Numbered from the stretch's first letter, positions 20,795 through 32,419 are shown. The stretch is 64,000 bases of DNA from Perkinsela sp. pyNocScin1 (GCA_964019655.1 CAXHTR010000004.1:248001-312000); one strand, 5' to 3'. Numbers and translations are program-made. The notes: generated by a model not told the origin, from the letters alone.

Positions 20795-21332
20795 CAGCCC
20801 TGCAGCGAAGGTCGGCACCCGTCACCCACAGGATTGGGTGACGTGGGTGTCTGTCACCCCGATGGAAAGGGCATTGTGTGTATTTATGCTGTCAATTTTC
20901 ATGACCTACTGAGGTAAATCGAAATGATTTACCCGTGCAGCACCGAATAAATGCATCTTGTAGTCTCCATCCGCGAGTAATTGGAACTGGGTTGTACCAA
21001 TACAGTTTTATCAGTTCATTTACCAAAGAAAAGTGATTCATTTCGAACTGCCTCGTACATTACAAACTTCCCTGCCTCGTACGCTTCGACCATTCCAAAA
21101 GAGTATTCGGCAATCGCTTTAACTGATTATTCTCAGCGCCAAGTTGCATTGGTATTTTTAGAAGATTTATATGTGACAAATGTGGACAGATCTAACATCG
21201 AAAATTTCACCGTCCATCTGTCCGCAAGTCGCATGATCTTCTGAAAATTTTCCGGATTATGGGGTGACGACTCTCCTCCGGCGAGCCTCCGTCACCCCGT
21301 TTTGGGTGATCACCCCGTTCGCTGCAGGGCTG
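20795..21332. mobile_element. hAT-like MITE, 538 bp, with 8-bp target duplication
   Basis: The ends are perfect 15-bp terminal inverted repeats, CAGCCCTGCAGCGAA at 20795-20809 and its reverse complement at 21318-21332. They are flanked by the same 8 bases, GTGTACTT, at 20787-20794 and 21333-21340. Internal subterminal motifs (GTCACCC and variants, both orientations) recur near both ends. Eight-bp duplications and CAG-starting ends are usual for hAT elements. No transposase is encoded inside, so it is non-autonomous. It is inserted on the 5' side of the IS30-type transposase gene. Confidence 0.85.
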
Positions 21333-21340
21333 GTGTACTT

Positions 21341-21790
21341 GAAGGCGTAGAGCCCAAAGGAGGCTCTGAAGATTGAGACTGCGCTGTGCGCTTTGAAATC
21401 GGCACTGGATCATCACCGAGCGCTACAGAACCCTCTCTCTGCGTTGGACAGTCCCTGATGATCGCCACCGGTGATTTAGGAAGTGCTGGGTGATCGAAAT
21501 TCAGCTTAGGTGAAGCGACAAAAGCTAGAGAGTCCGTGTTCTGCGTCAGAGAATCTTTGGTGCTCGTCCCCGGCGATTTTGGAAGTGCGCGGCGTTTTGA
21601 GTTAGGCTCAGGCGAAGCGACAAAAGCTAAAGAGTCTGTGCTTTGCGTTGGGGACTCTCTCGCACGCTTTAAGCATACTTGCGGTGCAGGTGATGCCACC
21701 TATACTTCTGAACGGCCAGTGCGGGAAACGCGCGTCGGTGTGCATGGCTGCATCGATTTTTTATTACGATTGATTGTATTGACTATGGTG
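21341..21790 (-). pseudogene. Ser/Pro-rich N-terminal remnant upstream of the IS30-type transposase
   Basis: Minus-strand reading from about 21,750 (MQPCTPTRVSRTGRSEV), an in-frame TAG, then ASPAPQVCLKRARESPTQ and two repeats of the type DSLAFVASP-x-x-N followed by LPKSP. It runs into the hAT-like MITE at 21340. The composition resembles the disordered N-terminus of the transposase at 1.4 kb, and removing the MITE brings it next to the second transposase but in a different frame (offset by one), so I treat it as a broken 5' part. Confidence 0.45.
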
Positions 21791-22026
21791 TTTTTTTTTC
21801 CTTTTTTGTTTGGCTGTAACTGATATGATTTAATTCTGTATTGGTCGAAGAGGACTGAGATAAACTCCAATGGCCGGACGAAATTGTCACCTTTTCAGGA
21901 GGATCTGATGCGTCAACATTCTGCTCGCAGGGATTCTTATCGCCAGCTGAAGAAGGAGACTTGTCAGGAGGAGCTGATGCGTCAAGATCTCGCTCTTTGG
22001 GTGTCTGATCGCTAGCCTTGTCAGGG
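21787..22026 (-). pseudogene. Acidic/Pro-rich coding remnant cut by the 2.2-kb repeat
   Basis: An open minus-strand frame of about 80 codons with repeated units DASAPPDK and DASDPPEK, ending in TAG near 21,787. It has no start because its upstream side is replaced at about 22,027 by sequence of the 2.2-kb repeat. Function unknown. Confidence 0.4.
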
Positions 22027-22976
22027 GCTTCAATTCACATGCGCACGAACACGAGAAAATCGAAAAAAGGCATTGTTAGGCTCTTCCAGCCAATCGTTAT
22101 GCTCGCTCTACGCAGGCTATATTCACGCACAAGTCCGCAGACTTTGCACCATCACCCTACTTCACTGAAATCCCGTGATCTCCATCAGTGGAGGAAAATT
22201 GACCCCAGTAAGCTCCCTTGATCTCACCTATCTCCCACCTGTATCCCATGCGTCTAAACATCTCTAAGATGTGGATCTCTTTCTAGAAATGCGCGGTTCT
22301 ACGAGTGAATCAGGTCTTTACCAGATGCTTCGCAGCGGAAACGATGGCCATGTCTCCCACTCGATGACATCTCAGCAGATCTACAGGACACGAAACGAAG
22401 AAAAAATAGTGCAAACCCCGTCCAGTCACACAAAGTTCGGCACGCATCTCTTTTCTAAAGACTAGCGGATGCCGCTGCCGTCGTCAGAACGGTTGAACTT
22501 CTTAGGTCAAACTACCTGAGCTAACGGGGTTTAGTAAGTTTTAGTAGTACATGAAGTATAATAACTACTATTTACTTACTAATTCTAAAAGGTCGATGTG
22601 TTGTTCGAATGATGGATATAGGCTTGTCAAAATTCTTCGGGAATTAATTTCTAATCACCTATGCATGCGCATTTTCTCAAATTTAATGGATAATAATTCG
22701 GCCAGGATTAACTCTACCCCCCTCCGAAAACCCGCACTTTGCATGACTCTTCACTTGCACTTTGCTTGACGGGAACCGCACTTAGTGTGACGGAAATGCA
22801 CTTAGTGTGACTTTCCATTTGCACTTAGTATGACTGGGTGGGAACTTCTGCACAACTCACGAAAGACAGTCTTCAGTATTGCTCGGATGTGATGAAGCTT
22901 CTTTAGTGTAGTTTTCGAAACGGGACCAGTCAGCCAAATACAAATACCCAAAATGAGTACTACCAAAATTGAGAAT
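22027..22976. repeat. 2.2-kb dispersed repeat, copy 2 (3' part only, with MITE)
   Basis: Matches 18,545-19,067 except for the 427-bp insertion at 22416-22842. Diverges from copy 1 after ACCAAAAT at about 22,970. Confidence 0.85.
22416..22842. mobile_element. Second MITE-like element, 427 bp
   Basis: Defined by comparison with the empty site in copy 1 (18,930). The ends are imperfect inverted repeats: CCCCGTCCAGTCACACAAAG on the left, and on the right the reverse complement begins CCCACCCAGTCATACTAAGT. The apparent target duplication is only AA. The right end carries five spaced copies of GCACTT(T/A)G-x-x-TGAC, and the left end one inverted copy, as expected for transposase-binding sites. No coding capacity. 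It differs from the copy at 37.4 kb by one extra 20-bp repeat unit. Confidence 0.8.
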
Positions 22977-23169
22977 CACCGCCCTATATGCTTCGAAGGC
23001 CATTCATTGTTGAATTTTCTCGAAAATTGATGAGAAAAAAGACAAATATCAACTCGACTCGAAAGGTATTCAAGATATATTACGCAATATGCTGAAGCCC
23101 ATTCTGTCAATCTTGTCGTCTCATGTATGCAATCTGGTTTTTAATTAAGCATGGTCTTGTCGCCTCACC

Positions 23170-23976
23170 TCATAAAGAATTCGCGCGGAACACATTCTGC
23201 AAGGACGCAGCGATCTCGGCTAGTTTTTCATGCGCCTCCTTCATATCTTCAAGGAGTTTTATCGCGAGGAGCTGCTGCGAATGCTGCGTGGCAGCGATGT
23301 CGACTGGGCGAGGTGTCCGCTGGGCGACGTCGGCTGGGCGCGGGGGTACACGCGCGCGTGAAACTTCGCGCGCGAGGGGTCGAGGTGTCGGCGACGGGTC
23401 GATGGTTATCGGGCGGTTGCTGTCCCGCAGCGTCATCTGGTGCGTGCTTTGCGGGTCCGTCAAAAGCTGTTGTAGTCCCCGCTTACGAAGCTCAGCCTCC
23501 CTTGCTGTGATCGCCTCCGTGCGGTCTGAGCGCAGGTCCATGCGCAAGTGCATGAACTTAGCAAGCATTTCGCTCTCAGACCAACCATCGTAGTCCTTGT
23601 GAGCGGACAGATGGTGTGCACGGAGGTGCGTGGTTGTCAAGAGTTTGTTTCCCCGGACGCCGCCCCCTTTACACACTAGGCAATATGGATAATTTAATCC
23701 ATCATCCCCGAGGTAGTACCCAACACCGAACTTGATAAAGCTCGGCTGATACTTACACGGAAGTCTGCCTCTGTAAGGTGGTGCGGGGTCGGCGATTTGA
23801 TCACGGTGAATCGGTAGAATCACCGCGCCGGTACCTGCGGGGGTCAGCGACTCGGATCGCAGCGTTTGCGTCGGCGATGGGGATGGGGATCGCTGTGTGT
23901 CGCTGCTTTCAGCCCGCTCCAGCCCGTAATGGGCCGATTCGTGCTCAGCGAGAACCAGGGACGCCTCAAGCTCCAT
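23170..23976 (-). CDS. Zinc-finger protein with Pro/Arg-rich region and C-terminal helix
   Basis: 268 aa from the ATG at 23976 (MELEASLVLAEHESAHYG); the frame is open further upstream but crosses a low-complexity T/A stretch. Residues about 85-115 hold a C-x2-C...H-x4-H finger (YCLVCKGGG, then THLRAHHLSAH) resembling BED or C2H2 fingers. A Pro/Arg-rich stretch follows (about 190-225, encoded by very GC-rich DNA at 23,280-23,420), then a helix likely to form a coiled coil (LLAIKLLEDMKEAHEKLAEI). This suggests a nucleic-acid-binding protein; fingers of this type occur in transposase-derived proteins, but no catalytic domain is present. The 700-bp repeat lies about 120 bp upstream of the start. 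Confidence 0.6.
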   Translation of the reverse strand: MELEASLVLAEHESAHYGLERAESSDTQRSPSPSPTQTLRSESLTPAGTGAVILPIHRDQIADPAPPYRGRLPCKYQPSFIKFGVGYYLGDDGLNYPYCLVCKGGGVRGNKLLTTTHLRAHHLSAHKDYDGWSESEMLAKFMHLRMDLRSDRTEAITAREAELRKRGLQQLLTDPQSTHQMTLRDSNRPITIDPSPTPRPLAREVSRARVPPRPADVAQRTPRPVDIAATQHSQQLLAIKLLEDMKEAHEKLAEIAASLQNVFRANSL

Positions 23977-24097
23977 TTTTGATGTAGTTGGATGAAAAAG
24001 ATAATATGAGATTCTCGTTTGAAAAAAAAAATCAGTCATGAGTAGTCGTGTCTCTACTCGGTGCATTGTCAACTGCTGCTTCCTTCGTCTGGAGGCG

Positions 24098-24797
24098 CCG
24101 AGCAAGGAGGCATCGCTATTATCTAGTATTCAGCTTTAGTAGCGTCAGTGGGGTGCACAGATTGCGATGAGCCCTCGCGAGCGAGATGCATTGATATTCG
24201 TAGCTCTACGAATTTTCAATCTGAGCATAGGGCTATCAGCGCATCCCGTAGGCTTCATAGCCTAGCGAAGTAGTCTAAGAATTTATTTGCTTTTCGGCAC
24301 AGGGACATAGCCGCCGGCGCATGACACGATGCTTATGGGATTTATAAGATGGCGTAGCTATGACTCGCATACGCAGTGCTATTACCATTCTCGACATTAT
24401 TAAATGTGACTTGGCCAGCTCATGAAATTTCGATCTAGACGGTAGCTGGTGCGGATGATTGGCGCAGCATGCATGAGGCACGCTGCATGCATCTTGGAAG
24501 AGACAGTGGACTTCATGCGCCTGGGAGCTATCCTGAGTTTGATGACAACAGTGTGTCAAGTGCGCAGGCTCGGCATGCATTCCTTGGACAGTCACACTCG
24601 CAATCTGGAACATAGATGCGCCCCATGATGACCGAAAAACAAACATCGAAGTGTGGCGGCTGTTTTCTTGCACACTGTTCATCGATAGAAAGCTTGATTT
24701 CAGACGCTTTAAAAGCAGAGTGCTACGCACGACAACCACGCATAACGCTGCATGAACAAAAGTTCCTCAAGACGTGTCGTTGCTTTTCTGTATTTTC
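24098..24797. repeat. 700-bp dispersed repeat, copy 1
   Basis: Exactly co-extensive with 50026-50725 (both 700 bp, about 98% identical by eye). Starts CCGAGCAAGG and ends TATTTTC. No terminal inverted repeats or clear target duplication. Contains perfect short hairpins kept in both copies, such as TTCGTAGCTCTACGAA and TAGGCTTCATAGCCTA. A 154-codon minus-strand ORF (Cys/His-rich) stays open in both copies but lacks a convincing start and any known motif. Confidence 0.85.
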
Positions 24798-24799
24798 AT

Positions 24800-27700
24800 C
24801 CTCCAATAGTCATCGACCGCCCGCGGGAATGGGATCACAGAGTGCGTTTTATCGGCACCTGGCAATGCCTCTTTTCGAGAAAGGCCGCAGTCAAGCATCG
24901 CTCTTCAGAGAGCTGCGTTCTGCCATAGAACACTGATGAATGATGCCCCGTCGCAGAGCGCACGATCCTAGTGGCGCGCGGCGAAAGAAGTAAGGTGTAC
25001 CACAGGCTCAGAACAGATGAGCGATCACTTTCCTTTGCAGTGCTTTCGAGCACTCGGCCGAAATTCCCGCACCCTGAAGGTGCTCAAAAATAAAGCGCCT
25101 CACCATTCCACGTGGATACTGCGGGACATCAGCTTTTAGATTTTCGCTTGAGAGGTCGGAATGAAGGGCCTGGCAGCTGTCGTTCTAGAGATGGTCACAC
25201 TTCTCCAGGTCTCGAATTCGAAACATCTGTAGTCGATAACCTTTCGTGAAAACGTGAGCGCGCACGTCTTTCGGCGGACTTTTCACTCGTGTGCCATATC
25301 TTGAGATTGCTTTACTTCGACTCGACACTCTGGAACAAATGTCACCTCAAAGCACCAGTATGACCACCCAGGTAGAACATGAAGATGAAAAGCTGGTTTA
25401 CTCTGTGCGGTTGTACGTCGGCGCGCATGCGCTCTGGAGCACATCTTGTACATGCTTTTCAACAGCTCCCATGGAAAAATTCAGTGTGAAGTATTATAGA
25501 GTACGTGTCGGTCAACATTGTACAGGTGCGTAGATCTTCGCTATGTACTCGGCAGAATCTGAGGCGATGAATCTATAGGCGAAGCACGTATTTCGGAGCC
25601 CCTTCTTTCTCCTCTTAGATTAAATAGCTAGATTAAACCTTATCAAACTGTGTGGAAAAGTAGCGTTAGGACAAATTCACTAGATGACTGAGCATAAGTG
25701 GGAAAAGGGGGCAAATTACGAGGCTCGGCTAGAAGTCAGGGCTGGCTAGACTTGTGTTTCTTCTGCGGTTATATGTATATCACATTATACTTTGATGAAT
25801 ATAGATATTATGTGCGTATGTGTAATTTGCACGAATGGCCATTTGCAATCTTGTAAGTGTGCGAGAGGCATCGATAATTTAGTGTTATGAATCGTGGGTC
25901 GGGAGTTTCTGCTCATTGTAGTAACGCTATGGCATAAAGAATGCACTATCAACTATCGTGACAAGCACCATCTTCATTTGAAAAACCTGACGTGAGAAGG
26001 CATACCTTAGAAGATAAAAATCGCAGCTCAAAATGTCGTTCATACAAGGTATACAATGATTTTGCACTGCGGAAGGTTCTGGAAGTACATTTGCGCAGCA
26101 GATACTACTTTAGAGAAGTATGCACGATAGTTAGCTATGAAGTGAGGAACGGAAGGCATCATTGACGCATACATACTATGGATGAAAGAATGACTCTATC
26201 TTTTACACATGCGAGGATACATTATAATGTTAAGCTGCTCTGTTCATTCATGATCAAAGCCTTTGACCTATCGCCGTTTCGGTATCGTGGTTTCGCTCAA
26301 CTACGCGCGTAAACGTAGCGTGTGAGTGACACGATGTGTTTCTTGTGCCAACTGTAATTCATTCTCAAGAGAGTGATTGTATAAGCTCTCATGAAACGAA
26401 ACGATATGGAGGGCGGATATAATCTATATGATTCCTGATTTTCTTCGAATGCACACATGGAATATGATAAGCGCAAGCAGCGGTTTTGAGAGCTCGAATT
26501 TCTCGATGATGTCATTAGAATGTCATGTTTTGGAACAATTTTACTCCTGATAGAGCGTCAATGCTCGCTGTGCAAAAATTTGTACAGAAACCCTACCAGT
26601 GCATACTCTTGTTAATTTAGTCAGATGATGATAAAATAATGACTCAGGAAGCGATAAAGATCTATCATACCACTGCACCTGTTGCGTCGATATCTATTGT
26701 CAAGGTCCACTGTTAGTGCGATGACAGTCTCGATCGTCATATATTTAATCAAGTCCTGTGCCTTCAGAGCTAGTCCGATCGATATTGCACAACTTACCTC
26801 GTCTGTTTCGAAGAAACGAAAGATTGAGCTCACCAGATGATTCTCGAAGGAAGCATTCCGTATTAATGTTCTAGAGCTTACATGGTGGAGGAAGGAACTT
26901 CAGCGTGATCTTAATTTGATATCAACGTTGGTGGAGACGAGGAATCACTTTGAGCTTCACGGAGCAACTAAGTGCTTTTCAATTCAATACGGGAACTGAG
27001 CTTAAGTAAGTTCATGAAAAATATGCTATCAAACAAAAATTCTGAAAGGCTATGCATCAAGTACTAATCTCCATTGACGGTCTTCGCTAAAATTAAGATT
27101 ATGATGCTGTATCCAGGGGCAAAGAGAGCTCCACCACACTGATAAGGATTAAACAATACGATTCCTGCACGAATCTTGTAAATCCTACTAATTAGATCAA
27201 CTGCTTACAAACTCTTGATCTTCTTCGACCTTCTCACCAACGGCAAAAGTTCGCCATGTACAGTTTCGGTATCTTTTTATCTTATGGCGCATGCGAAGCA
27301 GAATGAAAATCAGCTTAACACCCTTTTCTGCATGCGGTTACTGTTATCAATTTTCTTAAAATATGCTTGAGCACTTGCCACGCTTCGTCCAAACATGCGA
27401 TTGGGCCCATGAGTTGTATGCAACCTCACGCTCTAATCTAGGCATGCGTGCCTTAAAATTGGGCCTGCTTATTATTAAGCGTGCACTCCACTCATTAATG
27501 CTCGATGTATGTATCTGCTTCGTTCTAAATCTAGCGCGCGAGCAATCGAATTATGACAAATACCGTACTGACACGGTCTCTGAGCATGCCACTCAGCCTG
27601 ATTTGAAATTATTGAATGGCAACGCGTCCCAACAGCACTGGGAAGTCCCATGGGAAAACCGAAGATTTCCGTCCAAAGCATGTACGTTTCCTTTAGACTG

Positions 27701-28070
27701 GAAGCTGAATGTCCTTCGACGATAGAAAAGAAGTCAGCGGGAGGTACATACAGCCGGGTATTCTATGCATTTTCTAGAGGATCCAATGCGCGACAGGCTC
27801 AGCATTGAGAAGATGCGTGATGGAGAAATAGAAAAATTGGGTTGAAATCCTTCATGGCCCCTGTGAAAATTGTCTTGTTGCACAAGAAACATTATTGAAA
27901 CTCCACTTCATTGACTTCTCTGCATGCAAATCCTACAGGTGCAAAGCAAGGCTGATATAAGTGCAGAGACTTCGAAGCTTCCAAAGTTTCTTTGTACTAC
28001 TTAATTTTCTATATAGATACCGAGATTTGTATGTAAGCATCAGCACACGTAACATGAACACCTTGCAGGG
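24800..28070. other. Gene-poor AT-rich region
   Basis: Nothing convincing. The longest ATG-started frame is 27363-27725 (120 codons), without recognisable motifs and of doubtful reality. No RNA gene or repeat is apparent. Confidence 0.5.
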
Positions 28071-28075
28071 ATTCA

Positions 28076-28680
28076 TGTTACGTGTTGAGCTGTAAAAATA
28101 CTGCAGAGGTACGAGAGGCGAGGCCTTGAAAGTCCGACAAGTCTAGCCCGTGCAGCAAAATTGCACGCTTCATAAAAAACAGAAATTTCATCAATAAGCA
28201 AATAGAAACGCTTCACAGCAGAGCCCTTCGATAGCCAGCGAGTGTCAGAATGATATAAAAGATAATGATATTTCGCGTCTACTTCCTCATAAAACCGCCG
28301 AACGATATCAGCTGGATACACTCGACGATTGAATCGCACGCATAGCGCAACAGTGTTCAAAACATCATTTTGATCATCGGCAAGGGCCTATGCCGCAAGA
28401 GCATGTCGGTGGAGCATGGATTGGGTAAATGTGATGTTCGGGTTTTTCAACTTTGCAAGCCCGTAAAAGCCCCCAACGTCCCCTTTCATAACATTTGCAC
28501 CATCGCTGCAATGAGACCCGACCTGACACTACCCAACACCCAAATCATCCACGCACTCATAGGCAATGCGGACCAAATCAACCGCCTTTCTGCCATTGTT
28601 CAGAGTATCGCAGAACGAAAGCTCCTCCCTGATCTCCACCGACTCCATCTCTACAAAAGCGCACCCAACAAATTAGCTGG
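28076..28680 (-). pseudogene. hAT-superfamily (ZBED5-like) transposase relic
   Basis: A single minus-strand frame spells a long hAT-type segment: IREELSFCDTLNNGRKA, then GSHCSDGANVMKG (the C-T/S-DGA-x-x-M motif of the family), GFYGLAKLKNPNITF, MLHRHALAA (the H-x-EALA position), then the diagnostic YHSDTRWLSKGSAVKRFYLL followed by IDEISVFYE. Two in-frame TAG codons interrupt it (near 28,550 and 28,405); the first sits where homologues have Trp. The N-terminal part and the C-terminal dimerisation domain are missing. Dead, but it shows that autonomous hAT elements existed in this genome and could have mobilised the hAT-like MITE at 20.8 kb. Confidence 0.75.
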
Positions 28681-28689
28681 CGAACATGC

Positions 28690-30200
28690 GCGATATCCGT
28701 AGATTTGTGAAGCTGTAGCGAGATAGGGTACGGAGACCGATCAATTTGCGCGGCCAGCTCACATGAAATGTAGGAGTCCTATACAATTATTAGCCGACAT
28801 ATGGTATTATCGCTCTCTGGTATGTCTCCACCATCTGAACTGTCCAGTCGTACAGCTCGAAAGATCATCGTTTCATTAAATATCGCACAGAAATCACTCA
28901 CAATTCTTGGCGTCAGCTGCGTAATTGACCCTTTTTTTTGAAAAAGAAGTAATACAATTCGAGCACGAACACAGATGAACTTCGTATCGCACCTGTCAGC
29001 AAGATACAAGCTATTCAGCGAGCAGGCAGGGTTTGTTAAATAAGGGCTGGCACTTGCTATCGTCTAACTGAAGATTATTTTTGGGATAAGGTGGAAGCGT
29101 TCGCAAGACCAGCAATGACACGTGTTCTCCTCTCGGTGTGGTTCATCGCCTTTAATCTATCGGTATAACAGATGCTCACGCATTTGACTTAATTGACGCA
29201 CCAAGCCTTTCAGCTCTAGATCGTGCTCTCGAAAACCTACATTTAATGTCTGTCATCGATCGCTCATTGAAATTACCGCCGTTGGCAAATTGATGGCTCA
29301 AATTCCACTAGCATATATCTGCGAGAACACATATTTCGGCAATCGAGAGTCTCCGTGCGAAAACAACCAAAATATTCGCCACGGTTTTATCGATGCTGAG
29401 TATTGACTGCATTTTTACGGTCGATTCCACCGAAGGCCATGCTGGCCAGAGTAGGTTTTTCCTGTCCGAAAGCACTCAGTAGGAGCAGATCTCCTACGAT
29501 TTCATTTCTGCATTATAGGAGGCTTGGGACCCGTCAACGTCACCAGTGGTGCCGTATAGAGCGCTTATGCAACGCTGAGATGAACAAGGCGTTGAAGATT
29601 CGACCACAGCTCCTGAGTGAATTGCAGAGACTACGCCCATCAGTGCACAAATACGTGTACTCATGGTAGAGCTCTCGCCGTCAACTGGGAGCATCGCATC
29701 CTGCGTGCGCTAGGCATCGCAAATACGGTGGATATAAACGTTACTGCTAACAGCACAGGGAGTCACCTTATCTAGTGCGAGATGATCTTTTACCGCACCT
29801 GAGGGGCCAGCACTTGCGAAGAGCTTTAAAATTATCACACAATCTAATGGCAGCACAGATTTGATGGTCTTGTCTCAACAACTCACCATGTGCTCGCTGA
29901 AATATAATCGACTGACGGGTGGAATTCTCTTGCATAGGCTTCCGCACGCACCACACACGTTAGACCAGGGGTCTGCAGCTTTACTTGGCCCATCACAGGA
30001 AAATGGTATTGGTGTGGTGACGGAACATAACACTGCATCTCGTATCGTTCGTGAGATCTACACTCAAGAGCAGGGTTTCCATAAATGGAGAAATTACCCC
30101 ATTTGGGGAAAACTTCTTTCTACAAATATTCCAAAATATTTTTTACTGGGCTAAGGGGCCGAGAATTTTGTTCCAAGGAATGAAGGATCGTCGATCCTCC
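28690..30200. other. Intergenic, nothing recognised
   Basis: Short overlapping frames on both strands without motifs or homology that I can recognise. Confidence 0.45.
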
Positions 30201-30218
30201 AGATAATCATTAACCACT

Positions 30219-30670
30219 GTGCTCCGCAGATTGCTCGAGGCGCGCGAGCTCCCACCAAAGCTCGACTGCTTCGCCGCACACGACAACGCGCTCGAGAAGA
30301 CCTTCGATGTCGCCGCGCTTCCACCGGGAATTCGCTTTATCGACATCACCAGCAAACCTTTTCACGGGAATCTGGCGTGGTCGGATCTCCCTTGCAAGAT
30401 CACGGTCTTCACCGTCCGCTTTTACGGGGAAGGTGAACGCTTTACGGGGACAGTAGATCATTGCAACCTCCCGATCACCTCGAGCCGATCCTCACCGAGG
30501 AGAACCAGTTCCACGGCGAAATCGACGTCACGCAAGAACGCACCAGCGCCGCTCCATCTGTTCAGCATGGCCTCCACCTGACGGACAGCACACTCAACCT
30601 GCCGAACTTCTCATGCGTGCGGTCCACGGCACTCAAAAGCAAACCTTTCATGGGCCAGAATAGGTTCTGA
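30219..30670 (+). pseudogene. LRR-family gene fragment
   Basis: Four to five LRR units with the local consensus: LEARELPPKLDCFAAHDN, AALPPGIRFIDITSKPFHG, DLPCKITVFTVRF, then after a one-base frame change near 30,465 HLEPILTEENQFHGEIDV. The 23-residue period is kept across the frame change, so the shift is a small indel, not an intron. No start or leader; ends in TGA after KPFMGQNRF. Similar traces continue to about 30,760. Confidence 0.6.
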
Positions 30671-31077
30671 CGATGACCAAATATTGAACCTCGACTGGCT
30701 TGACATAGACTGTGCGCTGCAAGGTACTCTCAATTTCCCGACGCTCCCGCGCTAACGCTTACCAGAAGTGGATTTTGGGTGAAGTTGAGCTAGTCCAGAT
30801 GCAGAAGCTTGCGCGCAAGCTGTAGTACATCAATGCAGGTTGAAGGCTGGCTGGAATTTCATTCATCTTATGAGGCAAAGTTTCATGAAAAAGGTATTCT
30901 CACCCACTTTTTAGAGGCTTCCTTTATAAATGGCCGGGCTCTTTGCGAAGTACAATGTACTTATTTGTACTTGTACTTAGTTTGTACTTTTTCTCTTTAA
31001 TTCACAAATTCTATACTCTATTCGATACTATTACTCGCTGAAAAGTGATTCCCCTTACTTTTTCGTTAAAAAACACC

Positions 31078-32415
31078 ATGGCTGAAATCGATGCGCTTGC
31101 GGCTCTCATTAAGATGGTTATTGATAAATACGGTCTCGCGAGTGCTAGTCTAGTCAACTTGACTCGTTTTAAGAGCCATGTCGAGTTGAAAGATCAGGGC
31201 CTCGACTTCAACTCATTGCGCACGTGTCGAGCAATCATGACGTGCCTTCAGAAGCATCACTCTACCGTCGATTCCGTGTTATTCGACGAAAATGGAGTGA
31301 AGTCCCCGCTCATGATATTGAATGTCATGAAAAGCCTGGGCATGACAGACAAATTTACATCTCTGTCATTCAAGAATAATCTTGTCTCAGATTTTGGCTG
31401 GCTGGCGGTGCTGAAGGATTTCGCCGCAATTCAAGAATTGCGTTTCATTGGATGCCCTGTATACCGGGACAAGAACTACTTCAGTACTATTACAAAATAT
31501 CTCCCCAACCTTATTTTGCTTGATGGTAGAAACACAGAGCCGGTATCTCTGTCTTTACCATGGCCAAAGTACACAGGTGGATTGCAAGGTGATATCCGCA
31601 CACTGTGTATGCAAGTTGTGCAAGGCTACGAAGAAACAATGCGTTCGAACATTGATACAATATCCCAGTTTTATCACCCCGATGCAACACTTACATACAC
31701 CACTAGCAAAGATTTTTCGGTAGCTCTGCCCGTCAATTCTAATACACCCGAGGTGGAAGAGTCCGTTCGTATTCAAGGGCTTCTTGCTGAGTGGAATCAC
31801 AATATTTCCAAGGTTTCCCCTGCATCCAGCAAGTGTCAGAAAATCATCAAAGGCTCTGCGGAAATTTCTCAATCTTTGGTATCTCTATTCAAAACTGCCC
31901 GAATAAAAGTAACGAGGATTGTTGATGCGGATCAGTATGTCTCTGTTACACGGCCTGGCATGGGACGTGATTTTCGGATTTACAAAGAACCTATTTCACT
32001 CGTAAAAATACACGGAACATACGTCATTGATGTCCCATCACTAAACCAGTCGGTCCAACGCTGCTTTGATCAAGTTTGGACACTTGTCAAGTCCGAGTCA
32101 GGAAATATAGTGATCTTTAATGATCTTCTTCATATTCGATCGTCTGAGCCAAGTCCTTTATGGAAACCAGCAATGGGGGATAGATCAGTCAAACTGAGCA
32201 AAAAATACGGTCTCACTGAAGACGTTTGTCAAGAAATCATATCCTTATCGACAAACGATATCCAGTGCAGTTTGATTGTCGAGTTCGTAGCAGTAACGAG
32301 GCTCAAGCCAAAAATTGCCCTGTTTTGCTTGAATCAGGTGGGCAACGATTTTGAGAAATCTTACGAGCTCTTCCAAAAAGGACAGGCTAACTTACTGCCT
32401 GAGCATTACCTCTGA
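31078..32415 (+). CDS. Mex67/TAP (NXF) mRNA export receptor
   Basis: 445 aa, intact, ATG at 31078 (MAEIDALAALIKMVI). The domain order matches NXF proteins. A short LRR part spans about residues 75-155 (ILNVMKSLGMTDKFTSLSFK; ends Y-F-S-T-I-T-K-YLPNLILLDG, the usual 'P-x-L-x-x-LDG' exit). An NTF2-like domain spans about 165-350 (QGYEETMRSNIDTISQFYHP to SGNIVIFNDLLHIR). A TAP-C/UBA-like C-terminus spans about 385-445 (AVTRLKPKIALFCLNQVGND, then FEKSYELF), which in homologues binds FG nucleoporins. No N-terminal RRM or zinc finger is obvious. NXF proteins dimerise with an NTF2-like partner (p15/Mtr2); candidates lie at 54.9 and 63 kb in this window. The gene ends in TGA and has no apparent intron. 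Confidence 0.85.
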   Translation: MAEIDALAALIKMVIDKYGLASASLVNLTRFKSHVELKDQGLDFNSLRTCRAIMTCLQKHHSTVDSVLFDENGVKSPLMILNVMKSLGMTDKFTSLSFKNNLVSDFGWLAVLKDFAAIQELRFIGCPVYRDKNYFSTITKYLPNLILLDGRNTEPVSLSLPWPKYTGGLQGDIRTLCMQVVQGYEETMRSNIDTISQFYHPDATLTYTTSKDFSVALPVNSNTPEVEESVRIQGLLAEWNHNISKVSPASSKCQKIIKGSAEISQSLVSLFKTARIKVTRIVDADQYVSVTRPGMGRDFRIYKEPISLVKIHGTYVIDVPSLNQSVQRCFDQVWTLVKSESGNIVIFNDLLHIRSSEPSPLWKPAMGDRSVKLSKKYGLTEDVCQEIISLSTNDIQCSLIVEFVAVTRLKPKIALFCLNQVGNDFEKSYELFQKGQANLLPEHYL

Positions 32416-32419
32416 CTCT

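Noticed and set aside
24275-24739. 154-codon ORF in the 700-bp repeat (also 50203-50667)
   Set aside because: No convincing start or recognisable motif, and odd Cys/His/Ser composition; being open in two 98%-identical copies is weak evidence.
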